Under the pieces are notes generated by a model. The model did no database searches. It saw nothing but the letters and a program-made list of their open reading frames with translations, and was not told where the DNA came from. Shown piece by piece: positions 33,756 through 44,270 of a DNA stretch of 64,000 bases (positions are counted from its first letter, which is position 1; each line of letters starts with the position of its first letter). The stretch lies in NCBI GenBank assembly GCA_021383565.1, contig CP079699.1, forward strand, positions 2,046,001-2,110,000, in the 5' to 3' direction. The DNA comes from Levilactobacillus brevis. Its GTDB lineage: Bacteria > Bacillota > Bacilli > Lactobacillales > Lactobacillaceae. A program made the position numbers and the translations under genes.

Positions 33756-34136
33756 TTACACTGGCACGGTGGCCAGCGTCCCCAGTAACACAGCCGCCAA
33801 CAATAGCTGGCTACCAACTAAGTACCACGCTTGGCGTCGCCACAAGTCACGCGTCGCCGGCGGATAGGTGCGTTGCCGATGCTGATAGTAACTTGTTCCC
33901 GTCGCCAATACATCGACCAGTAGTAGCAGGCCGATCACCCGGGCGTCCAGCCAAGCCGGCCGCCACAGGCCAACGGCGACGTACAGTAACCCTAAGTATA
34001 AAAAGCCATGGTACACCGTGCGGCTATGTGTGGGCCGTACGGTCGTTGCTTGTTGCAACTGGCGGAGCGTGCGGTGGTGTAACCCGTGGCTCACTAGAAC
34101 CAAGACAATCCCTAGACTCAACAGACCAATTCTCAT
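33756..34136 (-). CDS. Hypothetical membrane protein, 126 aa
   Basis: Four hydrophobic segments (GLLSLGIVLVLVSHGL, YHGFLYLGLLYVAVGLW, VIGLLLLVDVLATGTSYY, WYLVGSQLLLAAVLLGTL) separated by short basic loops. I recognise no family. It is followed downstream by the orphan antitoxin-like gene on the same strand, 64 nt away. Confidence 0.6.
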   Translation of the reverse strand: MRIGLLSLGIVLVLVSHGLHHRTLRQLQQATTVRPTHSRTVYHGFLYLGLLYVAVGLWRPAWLDARVIGLLLLVDVLATGTSYYQHRQRTYPPATRDLWRRQAWYLVGSQLLLAAVLLGTLATVPV

Positions 34137-34552
34137 AACGTAAAACTCCCTACTCGAGATTTAATTCCCCAGTGTTCAATTTTACCGAAGGTCGGTCGTG
34201 ATTCCTAGGTATTTCCACGCTTTTCATTACCTTACATAGGCGGTCTTATCTCACGACCAGAAATATCGTTTACGTACGCCTATATCCGAGCTTCTCACCC
34301 TTTGAAATCACGTGTCTGACCAGTTGCCTTTGCCGAAGAAGCGCATCTCCTTGTCACCATCGCCGCGGACTGTGCCCCGATCGAAAGTGAAGACCACTTT
34401 CACATCTCGCCCGATGCCTCGTGCATTTCGTTTAAGCCTGGTCATCATTCAGGTTAACCAACCAACGTGTTGTTTCTGCAAAGAACGTGTAAAGGTTTTG
34501 TATCACTATTATTAATAATTTTATAGTTATTAATAACTAATCCAATGATTAC
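34137..34552. other. Intergenic gap with inverted repeats
   Basis: No supported gene. GGTCGTGA (34194-34201) pairs with TCACGACC (34251-34258). Two perfect AT palindromes lie at 34508-34519 (ATTATTAATAAT) and 34525-34538 (AGTTATTAATAACT), with centres 18 bp apart. Confidence 0.6.
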
Positions 34553-34589
34553 AAAAAGGACGATCACCCATTTTTGGTGATCGTCCTTT
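34553..34589 (-). terminator. Terminator of mnmG
   Basis: On the minus strand AAAGGACGATCACC pairs with GGTGATCGTCCTTTTT. The stem is 11-12 bp with T5 after it. Confidence 0.9.
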
Positions 34590-34597
34590 GCTTTATC

Positions 34598-36508
34598 TTA
34601 TTTGACTTTGGCAATCTTTCCTTGCTCGATGTACACGCTCAGAATCGCGATATCAGCCGGGTTAACCCCGCTGATTCGGCTGGCCTGCGCCAACGTCTCG
34701 GGTTGGATCTTCTTTAGCTTCTGGTGCGCCTCAGTGGCTAAACCATCGATGGCATCGTAGTCGATGTTCGCCGGAATCGCCTTGGCCTCCATCCGCTTCA
34801 ACTTCGCCACGTTATCCTCGGCCTTCTTAATGTAGCCGGCATACTTCAGCGAAATCTCAATTTCTTCCACGATGTGGCGGTCAAGCGGCTGCTCTGGCGC
34901 CGGAATAAAGTCGAGGAGCGTCTGGTAGTCCACGTAAGGCCGCCGGAGGAAGACCGCGGCTAACACGCCGTCTTGGAGCGGCTTGTCGCCATGGCTTTCG
35001 ATAAAGGCGTTGATACTCTCGTTAGGCTTGATACGGATGCTATTCAACCGGTCAATTTCTGCCTTCAGGGCCGCCTTCTTGGCCAAGAAGGCTTGGTACC
35101 GGTCGTCGCTAATCAAGCCCAGTTCGTGCCCCTTGGCCGTCAAACGCAGGTCGGCGTTGTCGTGACGCAAAATCAAGCGGTATTCGGCCCGGCTCGTCAA
35201 CAAACGGTAGGGCTCGTTAGTCCCTTTGGTCACCAGGTCATCAACCATGACCCCGATGTAGGCATCGGAACGCTTCAACGTGAAGCCCGGCTTGCCGAGA
35301 GCCCGCAAACCGGCGTTAATTCCGGCCAACAGTCCCTGACCAGCGGCCTCTTCGTACCCAGACGTCCCGTTGGTTTGCCCCGCCGTGAACAGGTTCTTCA
35401 GTGGCTTGGTTTCCAAGGTTGGCCGTAACTGGTAAGGCGACACAACATCGTATTCGATGGCGTAGCCCGGCCGCATCATTTGGGCATCTTCCAGACCCTT
35501 AATGGAGTGGAGAATCTTCTGCTGAACCTCTTCTGGCATGGACGTTGAGAGCCCCTGAACGTACCATTCGTCCGTGTGCCGGCCCTCTGGTTCCAAGAAG
35601 AGTTGGTGCCGAGGCTTATCGGCGAACCGGACGATCTTGTCTTCGATGGATGGGCAGTACCGGGGACCCACACCCTCGATAACCCCCGTGAACATTGGCG
35701 CGCGGTCCAAGTTGGCCTTGATGATCTCGTGGGTCTTCTGGTTGGTGTATGTCAGCCAGCAAGACAGCTGGTTCTTCAGGTCCAGGTAGGCGCTATCCGG
35801 CGTGGTAAAGCTAAAGTGGTTGGGTTCCTTGTCCCCTGGTTGTTCTTCCGTTTCATCGTAGTGAATGGTGTTGCCATCCACCCGTGGCGGCGTCCCGGTC
35901 TTGAACCGTTCCAGATTGAAGCCATACTTCGGCAGGTTGGCCGTCAGCTTATTGGCGGGTTGGGAGTTGTTGGGACCGGATGAGTACATCAATTCCCCGA
36001 TGATAATTTTGCCCCGTGCGGCCGTCCCAGCGGCAATCACGACGGCCTTGGCCTGGTAACGGGCCCCGGTATTGGTGATGACCCCCTTGCAGACGCCATC
36101 TTCGACGATCAAATCATCCACGATCCCCTGACGCAGGGTCAAGTTGGGTTCGCGTTCGATGGTGTGCTTCATTTCGGCGTGGTAAGCGTGCTTATCCGCC
36201 TGGGCGCGTAAGGCACGGACGGCCGGGCCCTTCCCAGTGTTCAGCATGCGCATCTGCACGTAGGTCTTGTCGATGTTGCGGCCCATTTCACCACCCAAGG
36301 CATCAATTTCTCTCACGACAATCCCCTTGGCAGGGCCCCCGACAGAGGGGTTACATGGCATAAAGGCCACCATGTCTAGATTGATCGTCATTAACAGGGT
36401 CTTGTTGCCCATCCGCGCGGCGGCCAGAGCGGCCTCGCTACCGGCATGACCGGCTCCGACGACGATAACGTCGTAGTCCTGTCCCGGATATTCAATTACT
36501 TCAGTCAT
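34598..36508 (-). CDS. mnmG: tRNA uridine-5-carboxymethylaminomethyl modification enzyme, FAD subunit
   Basis: 636 aa. FAD-binding [19 protein letters not shown] at residues 16-34, [21 protein letters not shown], and [23 protein letters not shown] in the middle are diagnostic of MnmG (GidA). With MnmE it adds a carboxymethylaminomethyl group to wobble uridine 34 of certain tRNAs, using methylene-THF, FAD and NADH. It lies 66 nt downstream of mnmE in the usual ori-proximal operon. rsmG, noc and parAB, which often follow, are not next to it here. Confidence 0.97.
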   Translation of the reverse strand: MTEVIEYPGQDYDVIVVGAGHAGSEAALAAARMGNKTLLMTINLDMVAFMPCNPSVGGPAKGIVVREIDALGGEMGRNIDKTYVQMRMLNTGKGPAVRALRAQADKHAYHAEMKHTIEREPNLTLRQGIVDDLIVEDGVCKGVITNTGARYQAKAVVIAAGTAARGKIIIGELMYSSGPNNSQPANKLTANLPKYGFNLERFKTGTPPRVDGNTIHYDETEEQPGDKEPNHFSFTTPDSAYLDLKNQLSCWLTYTNQKTHEIIKANLDRAPMFTGVIEGVGPRYCPSIEDKIVRFADKPRHQLFLEPEGRHTDEWYVQGLSTSMPEEVQQKILHSIKGLEDAQMMRPGYAIEYDVVSPYQLRPTLETKPLKNLFTAGQTNGTSGYEEAAGQGLLAGINAGLRALGKPGFTLKRSDAYIGVMVDDLVTKGTNEPYRLLTSRAEYRLILRHDNADLRLTAKGHELGLISDDRYQAFLAKKAALKAEIDRLNSIRIKPNESINAFIESHGDKPLQDGVLAAVFLRRPYVDYQTLLDFIPAPEQPLDRHIVEEIEISLKYAGYIKKAEDNVAKLKRMEAKAIPANIDYDAIDGLATEAHQKLKKIQPETLAQASRISGVNPADIAILSVYIEQGKIAKVK

Positions 36509-36574
36509 GGTTCTTTCCCTCCATGCCCGATCGTCGGATTGGCGGCGGTCAAGCGGTCTCTTAGTGGTTTTAAC

Positions 36575-37969
36575 TTATTTTCCTAAACAAAATTGGCTAA
36601 ATAGCTGATCGAGTAGCTCATCTTGATAGCTGTCCCCGGTAATCTCACCCAGTAAATCCCAGGCACGGGTCATGTCGATCTGCACCAGATCCACGGGCAT
36701 CCCCGCGGCAATCCCGTGCATCACGTCGTCCAAGGCCGCGCTGGCCTGATGAAGCAGGCCGATGTGCCGGGCGTTGGTGACCATCACCGTGTTCTGACTG
36801 GACTCGATGCCCTCGTCAAAGAACAGGTGAGCAATCGTTTCTTCCAGCTTATCCAGTCCCGCACTCTGCAGGATGGATGTTTCGATGATGGGGCTATCGC
36901 CAGCGGCTTGTTTGAGCGCCGTCATGTCGAGCTTCTGCGGTAAGTCCGTCTTGTTCAAAATCAGGATGCGCTGTGTGTCGGCGGTCGCCGTCAGGAGCTG
37001 TTCATCCTCGGCAGTCAACGCCTCGCTGGCATTAAGCACCAACATCACCAAATCGGCGGTGTTAATGGCCTTACGCGAACGTTCAACCCCAATCTTTTCG
37101 ACCTTGTCCGTCGTATCGCGGATACCGGCCGTGTCGATTAATTTCAACGGCACTCCCTTGACATTGACGTATTCTTCAATCACGTCACGCGTGGTCCCGG
37201 CCACGTCGGTCACGATCGCCTTGTCTTCGTGTAGCAGATGGTTCAGTAGGCTACTCTTCCCGACGTTAGGCCGCCCGACAATCGCCGTGGCAAGGCCTTC
37301 TCGCAGGACCTTCCCCTGCTTAGCGGTGGCCAGCAACGCTTGAATCTGCTTCTTGACCTCCTGGGCCTTCTCCAGCAGCATCTTCGTGGTCATGGTCTCC
37401 ACGTCGTCGTATTCAGGATAGTCGATGTTGACTTCGACTTGGGCCAAGGCGTCGAGAATGTCCTGACGCAGGTGCCGAATTAATTTTGACAAGTCCCCGT
37501 CCAACTGGTCTAAGGCGACCTTCATGGACTTATCCGTCTTCGCTCTGATCAGATCCATCACGGATTCGGCCTGAGTCAGATCAATCCGTCCGTTCAAAAA
37601 GGCCCGCTTGGTGTACTCACCGGGTTCCGCCAGTCGTGCGCCGTAGCTCAGGCACAGCTGTAAAATTCGGTTCGTTGCCACGATACCACCGTGACAGTTA
37701 ATCTCGACGATATCTTCTTTGGTATAGGTCTTAGGCGCCCGCATCACGGTCACCATGACCTCGTCGACTTCTTCGTTCGTCTCGGGGTCCATGATATGGC
37801 CGTAATGAATCGTATGGCTCGGCACCTTGGTTAAATCCGCACCCTTGAACAACTTACCGGCAACGGCGAAAACCTCTTCACCGCTCAACCGAATAATGGA
37901 AATGCCCCCCTCACCAGGCGGGGTCGAAATCGCTGCAATCGTATCAAATTCTGTTGTGGTGACTGCCAT
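36575..37969 (-). CDS. mnmE: tRNA modification GTPase
   Basis: 464 aa. The N-terminal formyl-THF-binding domain begins [20 protein letters not shown]; the G domain inserted in a helical domain shows [12 protein letters not shown] (G1), TDVAGTTRD (G2), DTAGIRDT (G3) and NKTD (G4); the C-terminal FCLGK carries the essential Cys. It works as a dimer with MnmG on tRNA U34. GGAGG lies before the ATG. Confidence 0.97.
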   Translation of the reverse strand: MAVTTTEFDTIAAISTPPGEGGISIIRLSGEEVFAVAGKLFKGADLTKVPSHTIHYGHIMDPETNEEVDEVMVTVMRAPKTYTKEDIVEINCHGGIVATNRILQLCLSYGARLAEPGEYTKRAFLNGRIDLTQAESVMDLIRAKTDKSMKVALDQLDGDLSKLIRHLRQDILDALAQVEVNIDYPEYDDVETMTTKMLLEKAQEVKKQIQALLATAKQGKVLREGLATAIVGRPNVGKSSLLNHLLHEDKAIVTDVAGTTRDVIEEYVNVKGVPLKLIDTAGIRDTTDKVEKIGVERSRKAINTADLVMLVLNASEALTAEDEQLLTATADTQRILILNKTDLPQKLDMTALKQAAGDSPIIETSILQSAGLDKLEETIAHLFFDEGIESSQNTVMVTNARHIGLLHQASAALDDVMHGIAAGMPVDLVQIDMTRAWDLLGEITGDSYQDELLDQLFSQFCLGK

Positions 37970-38076
37970 GAGCCATCCTCCTTTTGTGTTCTCTTCTGTC
38001 GTTTGTTCTCGATCAAGTTCCGTCAGTCGGACCGGAATTTTCCGTTCTTCGGCCCGGGCGTATCATTTAACGCCAT

Positions 38077-38128
38077 AAAAAAAAGCACCTACTCCACGCC
38101 ACCTAACTGTGCGTGGATAAAGTACTTT
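38077..38128 (-). terminator. Terminator after jag
   Basis: On the minus strand AAGTACTTTATCCACGC pairs imperfectly with GCGTGGAGTAGGTGCTT, followed by T6. It separates jag from mnmE. Confidence 0.75.
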
Positions 38129-38203
38129 CACTACTTTATCGTAAACTTGATAAGAATGATTGTCTTCACTATAAGGGGTAATCGGCCGTTTGTCAAACGA
38201 AAG

Positions 38204-38980
38204 TTATGCCGGCTCGATCACGACGGCGCGGTGGGGTTCCTTCCCCGCCGAATAGGTCGTCACGTACCGGTTCTTGGCCAGGACCGCGTGAATTTGCTTG
38301 CGTTCAAACGACGGCATCGGGTCCAAATAAATCGGCTTACCCGTGGCCACCACCTCACGCGCCGTACTCTCCGCCAAGCGCGTCAACGTGGCCGCGCGCC
38401 GTTCCCGGTAGTTCGCCACATCCAATTCCAATTCCACATGGGCGGCCCCGTGGTGATTTAAAAATAACTGGCCCAGACTCTGTAGCGCATTGATGGTCCG
38501 CCCGTGCTTGCCAATCAACAAGCCTTCCTTATCCGTGGTGAAGACCAACCGCACCTGACGATGGCCCCCCGCCTCAGCGTCTATCGTGGCGTCTATGCCC
38601 AATTGTTCGACAATGGTTGCCAAGTAATCCTGCACGGCATTAATCGCCGCCTCGCGTCGTTTACGGCGTTCCTGGGGCGTCACCGTTGGTTCGGCTGGGG
38701 TGGCTGATTGCGTGGCCGCCTTGGCGGGCGTCGCTGTCGCAGCGGCCGCTGATTGGGCCTTGACTGCTGGCTTAGCGGGTGCCGACTGCACCGGTGCCGC
38801 TGAGTCCTCAGCCACCGTCTTCAAGACCACGTCAACCATGGCCTCACGCCGACCAATGCCCAAAAATCCCTTCCGTGGAGTGGCGACCACCTTGGTAACA
38901 ACTTGGTCGCGACGACTATTTAGTGCGGCCAATCCCGCCGCAATCGCCGCTTCTTCCGTTTTCCCCGTGTAGATTGTCAT
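38204..38980 (-). CDS. jag: RNA-binding protein Jag/KhpB (Jag-N, KH, R3H)
   Basis: 258 aa from ATG at 38980, with GGAGG 8 nt upstream; longer frames to 39196 start without support. Domains in order: Jag-N (MTIYTGKTEEAAIAAGLAAL, 1-55), an Ala/Pro-rich linker of about 60 residues, KH with the GKHG loop in LLIGKHGRTINALQSL, and R3H in the last 60 residues (MPSFERKQIHAVLA). KhpB binds RNA together with KhpA and affects cell elongation and division. Conserved location after yidC, though about 530 nt separate the two here. Confidence 0.92.
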   Translation of the reverse strand: MTIYTGKTEEAAIAAGLAALNSRRDQVVTKVVATPRKGFLGIGRREAMVDVVLKTVAEDSAAPVQSAPAKPAVKAQSAAAATATPAKAATQSATPAEPTVTPQERRKRREAAINAVQDYLATIVEQLGIDATIDAEAGGHRQVRLVFTTDKEGLLIGKHGRTINALQSLGQLFLNHHGAAHVELELDVANYRERRAATLTRLAESTAREVVATGKPIYLDPMPSFERKQIHAVLAKNRYVTTYSAGKEPHRAVVIEPA

Positions 38981-39338
38981 CGTCCATTCCTCCATGTCTT
39001 TTTCGCTAAAATTTAGTATACCATAACGGTTGCGGCGCGCCCGGTAATCCGTTTGAAATTTGTGATTTTCCGGGAAACCCGCTTCGTGGCAAGCCACAAT
39101 GTTTAAGGATTGTCTAAGCTCTTGGAAATCGCGCAACAAATCTCGCTGAAATAACATTAGTAGTAAGTATAGGACGCTGATTGGGAGGTGAGGCAATGTT
39201 GGTTATTTAAGGGAATTTAGTGGGTGGTGGTGTTTAGGTGGGAAAGATTGGTCGTTGCTGGTTATACTGGTTCGACTCGTTTAGTTGGTTCTTTGCTTAG
39301 ATGATCCGGAAACTGGCGGCCTTCGAAACGCGTTTCGC

Positions 39339-39435
39339 AAGCCAGATTCTTCCGCTTAGAAAAATAAGGCGCTCCTGTCCGACATAGCCGAACAGAAACA
39401 CCTTATTTCCCTAATGCTCGGAATCTAAACGGCTT
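39339..39435. repeat. 97-bp imperfect inverted repeat between jag and yidC
   Basis: Nested arms: AAGCC/GGCTT at the ends, AGATTC with GAATCT, AAATAAGG with CCTTATTT (39362-39412), CTGT with ACAG, and a terminal loop of CCGACATAGCCGA. A second small palindrome GAAACGCGTTTC lies just to the left (39325-39336). No gene is present in 38981-39452. Confidence 0.6.
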
Positions 39436-39452
39436 GCTGCACGCTCTTACAC

Positions 39453-39485
39453 AAAAAGACCCACAACCATTTCTGGCCGCGGGTC
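39453..39485 (-). terminator. Terminator of yidC
   Basis: On the minus strand GACCC pairs with GGGTC across a 19-nt CCA-containing loop, followed by T5. Confidence 0.65.
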
Positions 39486-39509
39486 GATAAAATGCATTTA
39501 TGCGTTCTG

Positions 39510-40343
39510 TTACTTGCGTTTGCTTTGCTTGGCACGCCGGATGGCCTTCTTGACCGCCCGATCGTGATCTCGCTTTTCCTTATCCTTGGCATCGCGTTCC
39601 GCTTGGATCTTCCACGGATTTTGAATTAACAAGGTTTGACCAACTTGGAACACGTATGAGATTGTCCAGTATAGGGACAGAGATGATGGCACGTTCAAGG
39701 CCGTGAAGAAGACAATCACGGGCATCCCGACAACCATCATGGTGCTCATCGAGTTCGATTCTGGCATCGACTTGGTGCTTAACCACGAACTAATCATCGT
39801 GGCGACAGCGGCCAAGATCGGTAGGATGAAATACGGGTCTTTGTGACCCAATTGGAGCCACAAGAAATCTCCGGACCGCAACACGGCCGTCCGCCAGATC
39901 GCTTGATACAAGGCCCAGATGATTGGCAACTGAACCACAGCCGGCAGGCAACCCAACATTGGGTGAACGCCCGCTTCCGAATACAGCTTCTGCTGTTCGG
40001 CCTGCATCTTTTGCATCGTTTCGCGATCTTTAGAGGAGTATTTCTTTTGTAAGGCTTTTAATTGTGGCTGGAGGTCTTGCGTCTTGCGCATGCTGCGGGT
40101 CTGGAAGATCATCAGCGGCAATAAGATAATCCGCACGATAATGGTAAAGATGATAATCCCGACACCGTAGCTTCCGCCGAACATGTGCGCCAACCCGATA
40201 ATGGCCCGGGAGAAGTTCAGAACGATCCAGCCGTCCCAAATCCCGGTACTCTTATCCGTGATTGGCGTGTTGCTACAAGCGGAAAGGATAAAGACCAAAC
40301 TCACAATACCTAGCATAAGTAGGGTACGTTTGTACTTTTTCAC
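39510..40343 (-). CDS. yidC: Membrane protein insertase YidC (Oxa1 family)
   Basis: 277 aa. A lipoprotein signal ends in LSACS (lipidated Cys), followed by five membrane helices: FSRAIIGLAHMFGGSYGVGIIIFTIIVRIILLPL contains the conserved Arg of the hydrophilic groove. The basic C-terminal tail (KKAIRRAKQSKRK) binds the ribosome. It inserts and folds membrane proteins alone or with SecYEG. It starts 2 nt after the rnpA stop codon, so the two are co-translated. Confidence 0.96.
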   Translation of the reverse strand: MKKYKRTLLMLGIVSLVFILSACSNTPITDKSTGIWDGWIVLNFSRAIIGLAHMFGGSYGVGIIIFTIIVRIILLPLMIFQTRSMRKTQDLQPQLKALQKKYSSKDRETMQKMQAEQQKLYSEAGVHPMLGCLPAVVQLPIIWALYQAIWRTAVLRSGDFLWLQLGHKDPYFILPILAAVATMISSWLSTKSMPESNSMSTMMVVGMPVIVFFTALNVPSSLSLYWTISYVFQVGQTLLIQNPWKIQAERDAKDKEKRDHDRAVKKAIRRAKQSKRK

Positions 40344-40345
40344 TT

Positions 40346-40702
40346 TTATTCCTCGCTATAGTTGGAATCTAGCAGTTTTGCCAGCTTCAAAACATGAATC
40401 AGGCTGCTCTTCGCATCGGTCATGGAAATGCCGTCTGCCCGAGGCCGAGCAATCACGAGAAAGTCCACATCTTGCTTCAAATGTGGCTTTAACTCGAGTA
40501 AGCTCTGCCGAATCCGGCGTTTCACCCAGTTACGGTGGACTGCGTTACCAATCTTTTTACCGACCGAAATGCCAACTCGAAAATGTAATTGATCAGGCTT
40601 TTCCATTGAATACACCACAAATTGCCGGTTAGCGACTGAATTTCTGGTTTCAAAGACCTGCTGAAATTCCGCTTCTTTCTTAATGCGGTAAGATTTTCGC
40701 AT
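40346..40702 (-). CDS. rnpA: Ribonuclease P protein component
   Basis: 118 aa. The RNase P signature is at [17 protein letters not shown]; the N-terminus [18 protein letters not shown] is typical. It binds the catalytic RNase P RNA and helps it to mature tRNA 5' ends. It follows rpmH and precedes yidC, the universal ori order. The rnpB RNA is not in this window. Confidence 0.97.
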   Translation of the reverse strand: MRKSYRIKKEAEFQQVFETRNSVANRQFVVYSMEKPDQLHFRVGISVGKKIGNAVHRNWVKRRIRQSLLELKPHLKQDVDFLVIARPRADGISMTDAKSSLIHVLKLAKLLDSNYSEE

Positions 40703-40776
40703 GGTGCATCTCCAAAATTCTCAACGATTTGTTGAACAGTCCGCGAGCGATTAGAGTTCCAGTCAACTCGCAGATA

Positions 40777-40807
40777 AAATAAAAAGACCACTGAACCATC
40801 AGCGGCC
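40777..40807 (-). terminator. Terminator or attenuator between rpmH and rnpA
   Basis: On the minus strand GGCCGCTGA pairs with TCAGTGGTC, then TTTTTATTTT. It overlaps the rpmH stop codon and would reduce transcription into rnpA. Confidence 0.75.
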
Positions 40808-40941
40808 TATGCAGACAATACTTTACGTCCCTTTTGACGGCGACGTGCTAATACTTGACGGCCATTGCTAGTGCTCATACGCTTGCGGAAGCCGTGGACA
40901 CGTGAACGGTGACGTTTCTTTGGTTGGAAAGTGCGCTTCAT
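40807..40941 (-). CDS. rpmH: 50S ribosomal protein L34
   Basis: 44 aa, beginning [20 protein letters not shown] and ending [11 protein letters not shown], the standard L34 sequence and length. GGAGAT lies before the ATG. First gene of the leftward rpmH-rnpA-yidC-jag run from the origin. Confidence 0.98.
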   Translation of the reverse strand: MKRTFQPKKRHRSRVHGFRKRMSTSNGRQVLARRRQKGRKVLSA

Positions 40942-40959
40942 CGTAAAATCTCCTCTCTT

Positions 40960-41477
40960 AACTATGACTATTTTTTATCTGGTGAAGCCAGACAAATACT
41001 AAATGCATTTCCTGAACATATTAGCATAAATTCCGGAGAATGGAAATAGGAACTTTGAATTTCCAAGAAAAAGTTGTCCCCGGCGAAATTTGTTTCATGC
41101 ACTTCAGCTGTGGATAACTCTAAATTTAGAAAAAAGTTTTTCCGGACTTTCCCACCAGGTTATCCACTGTTCCACAGCCTGTTTATTTCTAAATTTTAGG
41201 CTCGGTTGATTCTGTGGATAACTTGTGAAACACTTGATACTATCGCGTTTTAAGATAACACTTCCCTGTGCATAACTCAGTTAAAGCAAAACTATCCACA
41301 GCTTTTGAACTGCCTGTGGATAACTCTATTCACTTCCTGTGAAACAATTATGCACAACACAAAATGACCTGTGGAAAACTTTTTTTCTTCATGCTACACT
41401 GGACTTACGTTTTCGTTTGGGCCTCGTGCGCCCATCTGGAAAATGACATTCTAAAAAAATAATAGGGGGATTCATCA
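40960..41477. other. oriC, left cluster of DnaA boxes
   Basis: Between divergent rpmH and dnaA. DnaA boxes or near matches of TTATCCACA lie at 41109-41117, 41160-41168, 41213-41221, 41267-41275, 41292-41300, 41315-41323, 41348-41356 and 41370-41378, in both orientations. Three (41109, 41213, 41315) are perfect. AT-rich stretches (AAATTTAGAAAAAAG, TTTCTAAATTTTAGG) lie among them. The cluster also contains the dnaA promoter region, as in autoregulated dnaA. Confidence 0.92.
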
Positions 41478-42845
41478 GTGCCAGATATGTCAACTTTATG
41501 GACTGATATCAAGGCGTTATTTGAAGAAAATAACACACCAACGACCTACAAGACTTGGATCGAAACGGCCAAGCCCATTGCCTTAGAGGGCAATCAATTG
41601 ACGTTGGAACTTCCGTCACCCCTGCATCGTGATTACTGGACCCATCAACACCTGGACCAGCAATTGGTAGAATACGCATACCAAGCCGCTCACGAAGATA
41701 TTCAACCCGTTTTAATCATTGAAAGTGAACGCCAACAACAGGCGACACGTAAGGCGAAGACCGCCGCACCAACGGCGACCACGGTCACCGAGACCGGTGA
41801 GCCGACACCCACTTTTATGAAGGAAACGGCGCTGAATTCCCGCTACACTTTTGACACTTTCGTCATCGGAAAAGGCAACCAAATGGCCCATGCTGCGGCC
41901 TTGGTCGTCTCCGAAGAACCCGGCGTGATGTACAATCCGCTGTTCTTCTACGGTGGCGTGGGCCTTGGTAAAACCCACTTGATGCACGCGATCGGCAACA
42001 AAATGTTGGAAGATCGCCCGGATACCAAGGTTAAATATGTCACCAGCGAAGCCTTCACGAATGACTTTATTAATGCGATTCAAACCCGGACGCAGGAGCA
42101 GTTCAGACAGGAATACCGTAACGTCGATCTGCTACTGGTCGATGATATTCAGTTCTTCGCTAATAAGGAAGGAACCCAAGAAGAGTTCTTCCATACGTTC
42201 AACGCGCTTTACGACGATGAGAAGCAGATTGTCTTGACTTCCGATCGCCTACCAAACGAGATTCCTAAGCTCCAAGACCGTTTAGTCTCGCGGTTTGCCT
42301 GGGGGTTATCCGTGGACATTACGCCACCGGATTTGGAAACGCGGATCGCCATCTTACGGAACAAGGCCGATGCCGATCAGATCGACATCCCCGATGACAC
42401 GCTCAGCTATATTGCGGGTCAGATTGACTCCAACGTGCGTGAATTAGAGGGCGCGCTGGCACGGGTTCAAGCCTACCACCAGCTGATGCACCAACCGATT
42501 ACCACCGACTTGGCCGCCGAAGCGTTGAAGAGCCTGAACCTGGCTAACGCCACCGATGCAATTACCATTCCGGTGATTCAGGACCGCGTCGCCAACTATT
42601 TCCACGTCTCGCTCAAGGATCTGAAAGGGAAGAAGCGTAAGCAAGCGATTGTGGTCCCCCGGCAGATTGCCATGTACCTGTCGCGCGAGCTAACGGAGGC
42701 CTCACTACCCCGAATCGGCAACGAGTTCGGCGGTAAGGATCACACCACCGTCATTCACGCCTACGATAAGATTCAAGATTCCCTCAAGACAGACGCCGAA
42801 CTTCAAAAAGATATTGATAATCTGAAAGACGAACTCCGGCGTTAG
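41478..42845 (+). CDS. dnaA: Chromosomal replication initiator DnaA
   Basis: 455 aa. Domain I at the N-terminus, a Thr/Ala-rich linker (about 85-120), the AAA+ domain with Walker [10 protein letters not shown] and Walker [11 protein letters not shown], sensor RLVSRFAWG, and a C-terminal DNA-binding domain with the DnaA signature [16 protein letters not shown]. It binds DnaA boxes and melts oriC. GTG start after AGGGGG. It opens the rightward dnaA-dnaN-yaaA-recF-gyrB-gyrA series. Confidence 0.99.
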   Translation: MPDMSTLWTDIKALFEENNTPTTYKTWIETAKPIALEGNQLTLELPSPLHRDYWTHQHLDQQLVEYAYQAAHEDIQPVLIIESERQQQATRKAKTAAPTATTVTETGEPTPTFMKETALNSRYTFDTFVIGKGNQMAHAAALVVSEEPGVMYNPLFFYGGVGLGKTHLMHAIGNKMLEDRPDTKVKYVTSEAFTNDFINAIQTRTQEQFRQEYRNVDLLLVDDIQFFANKEGTQEEFFHTFNALYDDEKQIVLTSDRLPNEIPKLQDRLVSRFAWGLSVDITPPDLETRIAILRNKADADQIDIPDDTLSYIAGQIDSNVRELEGALARVQAYHQLMHQPITTDLAAEALKSLNLANATDAITIPVIQDRVANYFHVSLKDLKGKKRKQAIVVPRQIAMYLSRELTEASLPRIGNEFGGKDHTTVIHAYDKIQDSLKTDAELQKDIDNLKDELRR

Positions 42846-42850
42846 GACGA

Positions 42851-42896
42851 AACCGTCCGAGTCGACGCTAACCAGCAGACTCGTGACGGTTTTTTA
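42851..42896 (+). terminator. Terminator after dnaA
   Basis: AACCGTCCGAGTC pairs with GACTCGTGACGGTT, followed by TTTT. It separates dnaA from dnaN. Confidence 0.85.
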
Positions 42897-42937
42897 GTGA
42901 CCACTTGCGGTATGATAGAACTAGGGCCCACGGAGCG

Positions 42938-43030
42938 TGTGGATAAAAATGGAAAAGGGCTAAAGTTTTCCACAAGTTATCCACAGGTGGAAAAGCTAGT
43001 AACACAAGTGGTTCTTCAAAGTTATCCACA
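42938..43030. other. oriC, right cluster of DnaA boxes
   Basis: TTATCCACA boxes at 42938-42946 (minus), 42977-42985 and 43022-43030, plus TTTTCCACA at 42966-42974. Together with the cluster left of dnaA this gives a bipartite origin like that of Bacillus. DNA unwinding most likely occurs in an AT-rich part nearby. Confidence 0.88.
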
Positions 43031-43113
43031 GAATACACCGCTCTACTACGGCTACTGTTTTTTCTTTTAATTAAGTCAACTACGCACCACTAAAAAAAGG
43101 AGTGTCTCAACTT

Positions 43114-44253
43114 ATGAAATTTTCCATTAACCGGGCGGCCTTCATTAAGGAACTCAACAACGTCTCACGTGCCATTTCATCAAAGACCACCATTCCCATA
43201 TTGACGGGCATTAAGATTGTGGCCAGTGATGCCGGGCTCTTGCTCACTGGGTCTAACGCCGATATTTCGATTGAATCACTCATTCGTGCGGACGATCCCG
43301 ATATTGGGTTAAGCATTGACGAACCCGGATCGATTGTCCTCACAGCGCGTTTCTTCAGTGAAATTGTTAAACGTTTACCGGAACAAACCATGACGGTCAC
43401 GGTCAAGGACGGGTTCCAAACCGAAATCACGTCCGGGTCTGCCGCCTTTAACATTAACGGTCAAGACGCCAACAACTATCCGCATTTACCAGAAGTTGAC
43501 GCGGGGGATTCCGTCGTGCTATCCGGTGCGGTCTTCAAGGAATTGATTAGTCAAACGGTTATTGCCGTATCCAACCAAGAAAGTCGACCGATCTTGACGG
43601 GGGTGCACTTCGTCTTGGCTGACAACCAGTTCTTGGCGGTCGCCACGGACAGTCACCGGCTATCTCAACGGCAAATCGAACTGCCAACCCAAACGGATGC
43701 GGCGTTTGACGTGATCATTCCCGGGAAGAGCCTAACGGAACTTTCCCGGATGATCGGGGATGACGACAGCGACGTGAAGATGCAATTCTCCGAAAACCAA
43801 GTGTTGTTCCTATTGGGTGACACGTCGTTCTACTCTCGGTTGCTGGAAGGCAACTACCCGGACACGTCACGGTTAATCCCGAAGGAAGCCTCGACGACCG
43901 TTGAATTCGAAGCACCAGAATTGTTGGCCGCGGTGGAACGGGCCTCTCTGTTGTCTCACGAATCGCGGAACAACGTGGTTAAGCTGACGTTGACACCGGC
44001 CGACAATCAGGTCACGATCTTCAGTAATTCCCCAGACGTCGGGAACGTGGAAGAAGAGTTGGCACCCAAGGAGATTACGGGGAATGACCTCGAGATTTCC
44101 TTCAACCCCGACTACATGAAGGACGCGTTACGGTCATTTGGCCAAACGACGATCCGCGTGGCCTTCACCTCCGCGCTGCGGCCATTCACGTTGGTCCCAA
44201 CGGAAGACACCAGCAACTTTATCCAACTGATTACGCCAGTTCGGACGTTCTAA
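43114..44253 (+). CDS. dnaN: DNA polymerase III beta sliding clamp
   Basis: 379 aa from ATG at 43114 (MKFSINRAAFIKELN), the usual DnaN start; AAAGGAG is 11 nt upstream. Three repeated clamp domains; C-terminus FIQLITPVRTF is conserved in Gram-positive beta clamps. It tethers polymerase to DNA. A terminator follows. Confidence 0.98.
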   Translation: MKFSINRAAFIKELNNVSRAISSKTTIPILTGIKIVASDAGLLLTGSNADISIESLIRADDPDIGLSIDEPGSIVLTARFFSEIVKRLPEQTMTVTVKDGFQTEITSGSAAFNINGQDANNYPHLPEVDAGDSVVLSGAVFKELISQTVIAVSNQESRPILTGVHFVLADNQFLAVATDSHRLSQRQIELPTQTDAAFDVIIPGKSLTELSRMIGDDDSDVKMQFSENQVLFLLGDTSFYSRLLEGNYPDTSRLIPKEASTTVEFEAPELLAAVERASLLSHESRNNVVKLTLTPADNQVTIFSNSPDVGNVEEELAPKEITGNDLEISFNPDYMKDALRSFGQTTIRVAFTSALRPFTLVPTEDTSNFIQLITPVRTF

Positions 44254-44270
44254 AGTTAACGTTAACGTTG

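Noticed and set aside
34312-34515. 67-aa plus-strand ORF in the gap before mnmG
   Set aside because: GTG start without a ribosome site, a low-complexity basic product and overlap with repeats; not supported as a gene.
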